Positions 56,546 through 64,000 of a stretch of 64,000 nucleotides of DNA are shown here, piece after piece. Origin of the DNA: Myotis daubentonii (lineage: Eukaryota > Chordata > Mammalia > Chiroptera > Vespertilionidae). The DNA lies in assembly GCF_963259705.1 (NCBI RefSeq), contig NC_081849.1, positions 64,002,965 through 64,066,964 of the forward strand. The letters are read 5' to 3'. The notes below the pieces were generated by a model, which had not been told where the DNA came from, searched no databases, and saw nothing but the letters and a program-made list of their open reading frames with translations. Each line of letters starts with the position of its first letter. Position 1 is the stretch's first letter. A program made the translations under genes and the position numbers.

Positions 56546-58605
56546 TGTTGTTTAATACAAATGACTCTCAAGTCAAATCTCCCCTCATCTGTGTTTATAG
56601 ACTTGATTATTTGGACCCATATCTCAGACTTGACATTTAGTTATGCTCAATATCATCATACTGATTTGGGTGCATTATTTTCTGTTAATGAAATATTCGA
56701 AAATTCTGATTCTGACATTTAATGTAAGAGAGCTGTGTAATCTTTAAATTTCTATTCTTTGTCCACATTATAGAAAAGATCAGAATTTTAGAGCTGAGAG
56801 AAAGCTTAGACATCATCAACCCAATGCTCTCATTTTAAAAATCAGTGAATCAAGAATTAAGAAGCTAAATAACTGTCACAAAATCATGCCTCTAATGACA
56901 TTAAAACATAGATACTCTTTGAGTATATGTTGCCTTGTTATTGGAAAATTTACCTCACTGTAATGTAAACACACATTTCCTCACTGTGTTCATAGGCCAC
57001 TGTGGGCGGCTTTGTAAACACACCCTTTTAGAATCAGAACCTGCTCTTGGCATTTCCCATCCCGCATTCATTTGCTCCTTAGGCATCACTTCACATCCTT
57101 TTGCCTAAACTACCCCGGGGCCCTTGGTCACTTGATTTGCCCCAGGTTGCCACGGTGACTGTCTTTTATGGGCATAACCCAACATAACTCATGCCTGTCC
57201 ATGAGCCACCCCTGGGCACTGATGCATGAGACTACTCAGAACCCCAATCTGCACCACTGCACAAGCAGCTTGGAAATATAGGGATTTAGTAGTTAGTGCG
57301 TGTAATGAATTGACCCACCTGATTGTGGAGGTTGGATGAGTCCAAAATCTGCAGTGTGGGCCAACCCTAGATGGCTCAAGACCCAGGAGAGCTGATGGTG
57401 CAGTTCTAGTGCGAAGGCCAGCAGGCTGTCACTAATTTCAACGTTAATGTCATCCAAGGACATCCTCCAAGTGGACATAAAACAAAACTTAGGCCATTGA
57501 AGTATGGGAGTCAGTGGATGAATTATTCTTCCTGCCCTGCCCTGCCCCCCACACCCTCCAGCAGGTTGCCTGGAAGGCAGTATTTCACATGGCCTCCCTG
57601 AAGACCATCTGCACCACTGAGCCAGCAAACTCCTTTGCTAACCTGATTAAAACCAGGAGCTCATTGCGCAAAACATGCCTCCCCCCCAACTTTGTATTTG
57701 TTCACATTTCAAGAATCTCTTACTGCAAAGTTTCTGCTGATTCCCTTTGACCAGTTTAAGACCGATGGTAGATTATGTACCAAGATTCAAGGGCAGGAAA
57801 TATTATTACCACTTGTGTATAGAATCTGAAGTGTAACGTTGTCAGCTTATAGCCCAAATCAATCCTGTCTGTCTAGACAAAGCAATTCAACTCCTTGGTA
57901 ATTTACCAATTACAGGGCACTTATTCATTGGAGACTTCATAAGTGCAGGACATGAAGGGCATAGAGAATAAAAGATATGATTTCTGCTTCCAAATTATTT
58001 ACAGTCTGCTGAGCATTTTTTGCTTTTTGTCCTCTCATCAAATTGGGAATATTGTTATCAAGTTAGACATGTGAAATATTTATGACATTGAAGTCTTTTG
58101 ACCAAGACATTTCAAAATTCAAATGGTTCTGTTGGGGCCATTGAGAATCTCAGTGACGATGAGCCATCAGGTGCAAAGCAGGCATGGAGATTCCTGAGGA
58201 GAAGATTCAGTAGCTCGTGCCAGTGAAAGACCACCAGTGGACCTAGGGCCTTTTGCTGTAGTTGCTTATTGACATTTTGAGAGGACTTGAATGGAGTAGA
58301 CCCACAGAAAAACAATCCGTAGCTAATGCTGGCTCTGAAATAAAATACCAAATAGCTCTCTTTTTAGATTTATAATCTGAATTAAAACTTAAACAAATAT
58401 TATGATACAATTAATTATCTAAAGCAGATAGACCTGCAAGATGGAGGAGAAATCTGATGGCTAAAATTAAGCTGTGGACATTCCAATATCCACCGGCTAT
58501 ATCTACTGTAGAGGAACAGATAATCCAAGTTAATAGCATAACTGATAGTTGATGAGAAGTTTTTGTCTTCCTATTATCCCATTTCAATTTTAGTTACATG
58601 TATAT
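56546..58605. other. Unannotated non-coding DNA
   Basis: A possible ancient repeat scrap lies at 56785-56880 and another at about 57900-58015. No gene is recognised; the frames at 57293-57628 (minus) and 57514-57750 (plus) overlap and lack domains. Confidence 0.4.
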
Positions 58606-58610
58606 ATTTT

Positions 58611-58822
58611 TAATCCTCACCCAAGGATATGTTTTTATTGATTTTTAGAGAGAGAGAGAGGGCGAGAGAGAGAGAAAGAGGATGAGAGAGAGAGAGAGAG
58701 AGAGATATCAATCGGTTGCCTCCCACATATGCTCCAACTGGGGATCAAACCTGAAACCTAGGTATGTGCCCTGACCGGAAACTGAACCTGAAACCCTTTG
58801 GGGCACAGGATGACAGCTCTAT
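58611..58822 (-). mobile_element. Ves SINE, head truncated
   Basis: Reverse Ves: 'aatcctcacccaaggatatg', an expanded GA tract (about 58648-58705), 'aatcggttgcctcccacata', then 'gatgacagctctatt' where the tRNA-like head stops early. Confidence 0.9.
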
Positions 58823-59284
58823 TGAAATAAGGGACTTTATGAACAGTGTATTTCCTGTATTATAGAGGTGCTACCTCAATGTACCCCTGAACTGTGAAAA
58901 ATTACTATAAGATCTAATACCCTCAAAAGCATCCCCGTGTTCTCTTATGCCTTTCGATAATTGGCCTTGACCCTTACTCAGGCAAAACTCCCACTGACTT
59001 TCAATTGATTTGACTTAAATAAGGTCAGCTCCAGATGGCCCCTTTTCTACTCTATATTCTCATCATGTGATGCAATGTGTCATAATGCGGCAATGATGTG
59101 TATTGGCAGTCTTATACTGATGATTAATTGCTGGGAAAGTAATTTCTTTATAATCACTCTCATATGCTTTTGGTGACCTGATATCATGGGGACTCAGGAA
59201 AGCTGGCCCAGAATGTCTCTAAGATGGTGACTTAATACCCCCATCCCACCCAATACTCCCCAAATGAGCCCACGTCTTTGAAAA
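58823..59284. other. Unannotated non-coding DNA
   Basis: No named repeat or gene recognised. Confidence 0.4.
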
Positions 59285-59285
59285 T

Positions 59286-59415
59286 CATCGTAGCAGTCCA
59301 CATTTCTTGAGTGCTGACTCGATGCCAGGCACATTCTGCAGACATTGCTTCATCTCCTGTGATCTACACAACAGCCCCATGAGGTAGGTGCTGCAAGGAG
59401 GCGTTGCAGCCCATT
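59286..59415 (-). repeat. MIR SINE, 3' half
   Basis: Reverse MIR part: 'catttcttgagtgctgactc', 'gatgccaggcacattctgca', 'acaacagccccatgaggtag'. Confidence 0.75.
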
Positions 59416-59419
59416 CGGA

Positions 59420-59815
59420 GACCATTGCACTGAGCCCATTCCTGGCTCAGCGCCTTTGCACACTATGTTCCTTCTACCTGGCCTGCTCCTCCTGCTCATC
59501 ATGTGGCTGGGTTCTTTTCACATTTTAGGTATCAGCTCACATGTCACCTCCTTGGGTAGGCCACCCCTGATCACTCCATGTAAAGTAGGCCTCTGTCTGA
59601 CTGGGTAAGCGTCAGTTACCATATCAACTCTCTTTCTTTTACAGCATTTGTCACAATCTATACTTACCTTGTTGGGATAGCATTGCGTTTCTTTATTGTC
59701 TCCCACTGCAATGCAAATTCCATGAGGGGAGCAGCTTTGTCTGAATCATTTATCACTCTAGTCCAGCATCCAGGGGACCACCACGTCACTGAGGCTCAGC
59801 CAATATCTGTTAATT
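59420..59815 (+). repeat. L2 LINE, 3' end
   Basis: Forward L2, nearly 400 bp: 'gcctttgcacactatgttcc', 'ttctacctggcctgctcctc', 'gtatcagctcacatgtcacc', 'aggccacccctgatcactcc', 'catttgtcacaatctatact', 'caaattccatgaggggagca' and 'ccaatatctgttaattgatc'. Confidence 0.92.
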
Positions 59816-61430
59816 GATCAAAGAGCCATGCTAGCAGGAGCCAGACTTCAAATCTTCGGATTAAATACCTGTGCCTGGTAATGTGAAGGCTGGGCAGGGT
59901 CCCCTGGCAGAAGAGAGGCAAGTGTGGCGCTTTGGAATGGAGACACGATTCATGCACTGGGTACTTTTCCTGTGCTTGCCTGCTGCCTTGTTCCCCTGTT
60001 TCCCTCCGGGCTTACTCCTGGCTCACCCCATACCTTTCAAGCATTTTCTTGCCTTAGAGCAGAAATACTTCCTCCTGTGCCATGGGAGATGCTGAAACCG
60101 ACTTTGGTTGTCTCATGACTAATGGATGCTGGTATTTGCTTTGCAGGATACCCATGAGCACTGGGCAGTCCAGGACATCCAAGGAGACAGCTAACCAAAG
60201 GAACTTCAGCATCTGGAAGGCTGGACCAAGGTAGGGGTGCACTTGACAGGGATGTCCACTGACCACGCACCTCAAAAGGTGACACGGCTCATTACCAGCC
60301 AGTTTTTTTTGGTGAGAAGTGACCAGGCCCTAATGCGTCAGTGTGAGCACACTGGCTTGAGATAACTGGTTGGGCCTGGCTAAATATGAGACCAGATATT
60401 AGACAAAATGCCTTTTTACCCCAAGGTGGGGGAGGGAGATGGAAAGGGCCTCTTGTATCTGCAGGGTCTGCATGCCCTGCACTCGTGCCAACAGGAGGGT
60501 TCCACTGGCACAAGGAGCTCCAGCACGCTCATCCTCCAGGTTCAAAACACATCCCCGCAGCCTTCAACGCGCCTGACATCCTTTCAAGTGAGCAACTACG
60601 AGGCAAATGCAAACAGAGCGCGTTCTGGAGGCGTCCCGTCACTCAGCCCTCAATCTGTCTGTTCTTCCAGACACTCCTTCTCCTGCCTGATTTATTTCAT
60701 ATTAAAAGGGCTGTCAATCTGTATCACAGGAACAGGTTGGGAAAAGTGAGTGATGTTTGCCAAGTGGGTTTTTTGTTGTTGTTTGTTATTGTTAAAAATA
60801 ATCGTCTCCCTCTCTCTGGCCATACTCCTGCCTCTCCCCACACAGCTCTTCTAGTCCCTGCTTGCCTTTCTCTGCAGGTATCTACACATCGGAGGTACGG
60901 GCTGCACGTACCAGATGCATTTACATTAGAAACGTGGTATAAGAAGGCTGTGGCAGACCAGTTTTTATGATCCGTCAAATATATCTCCTTTTACCATCAG
61001 ATGGCTTGGCAACAGGACCATTCTTCTTTTGAATAAAATAAATGTGCCTGCTACATGGCAGAATATTCAGCATTGTGGAGGCTCTGTCCTGGCCAGTGTG
61101 GGCTGCATCCTGTGGGCTTTGTGACAGCGGGATGCTAGGATGCAATCTGCAGTTCCCGGTGGGATTGCATTATATGGTGCCAGCTGCATTATGTTAGGGT
61201 GTTAATTACTGCCTTCTCCTGTCATTGAGGCTAGCTTCCCTTACTTTTCTCTGCTATTCTGGCCTATGAAGAGAATTACTCCATCATTCCATACTGTTCA
61301 TTTCTCATTACTCTTGAAGGTGCCTGGTTCTTTGAGAACCAATCAAAGCCATCTTCGCCTGCCATATGAAAACTCCCGAATTACTAGAACAAAGTACCTG
61401 AAGTCAGGTGGTCTCCATGCAGAGGGTCCA
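59816..61430. other. Repeat-poor non-coding DNA
   Basis: It contains the longest open frame not explained by a transposon (60386-60970, plus, 194 codons). That frame has no recognisable domain and is overlapped by frames in other phases, so I do not call it a gene. A GC- and E-box-containing stretch lies around 60150-60300. Confidence 0.4.
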
Positions 61431-61433
61431 AGT

Positions 61434-61566
61434 CAGTGGTTCCGTGTTGAGCATGAGTGGGAATTGCTGGGGGAGTTTGTTGAGAAGCAAACTCCTGAGC
61501 TCCAACCCCAGAAATGCAGCTTTGGGGTGGGGCTCAGGAATATGCATTTTAAATCATGGCTCAGGC
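61434..61566 (+). repeat. MER5A-like hAT-Charlie MITE
   Basis: Starts 'cagtggttccgtgttgagca' and continues with 'gaattgctgggggagtttgt', 'tgagctccaaccccagaaat', 'ggggtggggctcaggaatat' and 'gcattttaaatc', the MER5A order in forward direction. Both reading frames across it (61266-61589, 61408-61728) are chance. Confidence 0.7.
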
Positions 61567-61606
61567 TTGGGTGGGGTGGGGTGGGGTGAGGTAGGTGTGG
61601 GGGTGA
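61567..61606 (+). repeat. G-rich tract with G-quadruplex potential
   Basis: Four or more runs of GGGG or GGGGG separated by 1-5 bases ('gggtggggtggggtggggtg'). Confidence 0.85.
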
Positions 61607-61609
61607 TGG

Positions 61610-62800
61610 TGTGCGGTTCGGGCCCAGGCATCTGCTGTGATGCAGCTGACTCGCCCCATCCCTCCCTCCAGGCTTCCTCCAGGCTCTCCCTCTTTCAGCT
61701 CTGCTCTCCCATGTTACAGAGAACCTAATTGCTTAGGAGAAAGGCCCAAGCCAGCAACGATATTAATGCTGCTCTTTCCTTTCCAAAAGAATTAGACACA
61801 TAATAGAATTGTGAGGTGAAGAGACGGGAAGGAGAGGAGAGAAAGAAGAAAAATATTCTAGAATAAAAATATAAGCAAACTACCACTCAGTAACAAAGCC
61901 CTCCAGAGGCCCAAGGAGAATGCTGCCTTCAGGGAATTAATAGACCCACTTCCTAGGTTGGGTCACTGAGGTGTCCAGGGAGGTCAGATGAGAGAAGATG
62001 CTGGTGTGGGAGGAGCTTTCTCTGGAATGCAGCACACCAAGTCTGTTTTTGCTCTCAGGTAACACATGCTGAAAAGTGGCCCCTGAAAAGGATGGGGTAG
62101 GTCTTCAAGAACCTACTGGAACTTGGGAAGAAAACTCATGGAACAGGTACAATTAAATACATTTTATGCAAAACAAAGATAATTACTTAAAGTCACCAAT
62201 TCCTCATTCTTTTACTGTATTTTATTATTATCTATGCTCTTGAGGTTATTTCCATAGTCTCTGTGTGGTTGACATACTAGACAATGGTGGGCTATTCTGT
62301 GTCTTCTCCCAATTCCGTATTCAGTGACATCATCTTGGTAGCTTGAAATTGACCATGATAGGCATATTTACACCACAGCAACCAGCAAATGCTGCAAACC
62401 AGCACTTGATTTATTGTTTTGTTGATTATCTAGACTTAAGAAAGTGATGGAGAAAATGTTAATAATGCAGATTAAACATAAAAGTGTGTCACGGCTATGG
62501 CTGCTACATTGCGACTACACAAACATCTGAGGAAATATTTTTCCAGTATTCGAAAACCATTATCTGATTCGGCAAAGAAGTCACTCATGTCATTGACAAA
62601 CGAATATAGTTCTGACACATGTCTTCGTTTTTCACTTTTGTCCTACTCATTAATGTAAATGAAAATATCAACCACTATTCATGTTGGAACTACATTCATT
62701 CATCACTTGTAAACTGAGAATGGATACATGAATTCATAAAAAATTGGCAAAAGACTTCTATGTGGAATTACAGTAAAGAGTTTTACTTATTTTTATTTAT
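61610..62800. other. Unannotated non-coding DNA
   Basis: No gene or named repeat recognised. Confidence 0.4.
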
Positions 62801-62803
62801 AAA

Positions 62804-63276
62804 CTAGAGGCCCGGTGGATGAAATTCATGCGCTTTTTGGGGTGGGGGATCCCTCAGCCGGCCTGTGCCCTCTTGCAGTCCGGGAGCCCTCGGGGGATGT
62901 CCAACTGCCAGCTTAGGCCCGCTCCCCATGACCGGCAGTTGGACATCCTTAGTGCTGCTGCAGAGGTGGGAAAGGCTCCTGTGACCACTGCTGCGCTTGC
63001 CAGCCATGAGTCTGGCTTCTGGCTAAGCGGTGCTCTCCCTGTGGGAGCACAGTGACCACCAGGGGGCAGCTTCTGTGTTGAGCATCTGCCCCCTGGTGGT
63101 CAGTGCATGTCATAGCAACTGGTTGACTGGTCAGCTGTCTGCCCCCCAGTGCTCAGTGCACATCATAGCAAGCAGTTGAGCAGCCTTAGCATATCATTAG
63201 CATGTTACGCTTTGAATGGTTGAACGGCCGACTAGACGACGGGACACTCAGCATATTAGGCTTTTATTATATAGGA
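62804..63276 (-). mobile_element. HeliBat-type non-autonomous Helitron (copy 2), complete ends
   Basis: 473 bp. On the minus strand it starts TC after A ('TCCTATATAATAAAAGCCTA') and ends with a hairpin ('gcatgaatttcat' region) and CTAG, followed by T. It therefore sits exactly between host A (62803 side) and T (63277 side) with no duplication. Two internal perfect inverted repeats are present: 15 bp (62895-62909 with 62934-62948) and 16 bp (63054-63069 with 63086-63101). No Rep/helicase sequence, so it depends on an autonomous partner. Confidence 0.93.
63056..63099. promoter_or_regulatory. Two facing CTCF-like core motifs in HeliBat 2
   Basis: CCACCAGGGGGCAG lies on the plus strand at 63056-63069 and the same 14 bases on the minus strand at 63086-63099, with 16 bp between. 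This matches the core of the known CTCF consensus (CCACCAGGGGGCGC) in all but the last two positions. Binding is not shown. Confidence 0.5.
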
Positions 63277-63606
63277 TTATGTGCTATGCATCCTTCAAAT
63301 CAGTAAAATTTATAATAAACCCATGTACACACATATACAGGCATCTTCCCTCTGTTCTTTCCCCAAACACTGTGAGCTGGTTGGTAAACATGCCAGCACA
63401 TCACTGCTTTAATCACCTTACTAATATAAACTAGTGAATGCTTCTTTGGGAACCCAAATAGGGAGCAAACTTATTCAGAGGCAGTGTTATCTCATCCCCT
63501 GGATTATGTATTTCTTGAGTAAAGAGCCTCTGTCTGATTCAATCCTTTATCTGCTCTTTTGCCAGGAACAGAGCTTGTATTCAGTAAGTGCTCAAAAATG
63601 TACAAC

Positions 63607-63819
63607 ACCTGGCCAGTGTTGCTCAGTGGTTGAGTGTTGACCTATAAACCAGGAGGTCATGGTTCCATTCCCCATCAGGGCATATGCCCAGGTTGTGGGC
63701 TCAATCCCCAGTAGGGGGCGTGTAGGAGGCAGCCAATCAATAATTCTCTCTCATCATTGATGTTTCTATCTCTCACTCCCTCTCCCTTCCTCTCTGAAAT
63801 TAATAAAAAAATATTTTTA
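63607..63819 (+). mobile_element. Ves SINE (second head subfamily)
   Basis: Forward copy: 'cctggccagtgttgctcagt', 'ggttgagtgttgacctataa', 'ggttccattccccatcaggg', 3' end 'tctctgaaattaataaaaaa'. Flanks 'aaaaatgtacaac' (63594-63606) and 'aaaaatgctcaac' (63820-63832) form a near-perfect duplication. Confidence 0.95.
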
Positions 63820-64000
63820 AAAAATGCTCAACAAATTGTATATCTCAATACAAGCATGCTAGTTAATAGCTAGTTGCGAAATATACCCATGGCCAGAGCA
63901 AAACACAGAAAGACCAGAAAATGGAACAAAGAAATGTAGACTCCATGGTCCACTCTAATTGGGGACCAGCAAAGGGGATGACATGGCTGTTTCATTTGCA

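Noticed and set aside
1..64000. CRISPR array, operon, phage or plasmid features
   Set aside because: Repeat content and gene density are those of a mammalian nuclear genome; no regularly spaced repeats with unique spacers are present.

Overview
This window is nuclear DNA from a vesper bat (Vespertilionidae), most likely an intergenic stretch or the inside of a very large intron. I found no protein-coding exon of a host gene. The lineage call rests on what the DNA carries. About fifteen tRNA-derived Ves SINEs are present. Two or three elements have HeliBat (Helitron) structure, with a 5' TC end, a 3' hairpin plus CTAG, and insertion between A and T. Five short hAT elements have perfect 8-bp target duplications. 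HeliBats together with young DNA transposons are known mainly from vesper bats. Ancient mammal-wide repeats (MIR, L2, MLT1, MER5-type, old L1) form the background. All open reading frames of any size are either transposon remnants or look like chance.

Layout. 1-4000: mostly unremarkable sequence with MIR and L2 fragments, ending in a 200-base assembly gap (3801-4000). 4000-13300: Ves SINEs, an ORF1-only HAL1 element of about 2.5 kb (about 6986-9540, minus strand), two Ves copies stacked in one target, a Tc1/mariner-like element and an L1 3' UTR. 13300-18600: L2, HeliBat 1, two Ves SINEs, an almost perfect 62-bp inverted repeat and a GC-rich patch. 18600-25170: old L1, MLT1 LTRs and two hAT elements side by side in an L1 3' UTR. 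25170-29960: about 4.8 kb with no recognisable transposon, a possible conserved regulatory block. 30300-35500: Ves, L1-in-L1 nesting with an 18-bp target duplication, and L2. 35700-45000: mostly repeat-poor, but with a three-layer nest (Ves inside hAT inside L2), an L1 reverse-transcriptase fragment and MIRs. 45000-55200: old L1 with a tail-less 162-bp insert, a long reverse-oriented L2, an 83-bp CCCT microsatellite, a solo LTR (51976-52632) and two hAT copies of one family. 55200-64000: repeat-poor DNA, MIR/L2, MER5A-like, HeliBat 2 and a Ves copy.

No co-operating gene system and no clearly new system can be supported. The most unusual structures are the two facing CTCF-like motifs in HeliBat 2, the 62-bp inverted repeat at 17374-17519, the solo LTR with 17-bp perfect inverted ends, the stacked Ves pair, and the 162-bp tail-less insert in an old L1. 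Transcription-factor motifs listed are pattern matches by eye, not evidence of function.
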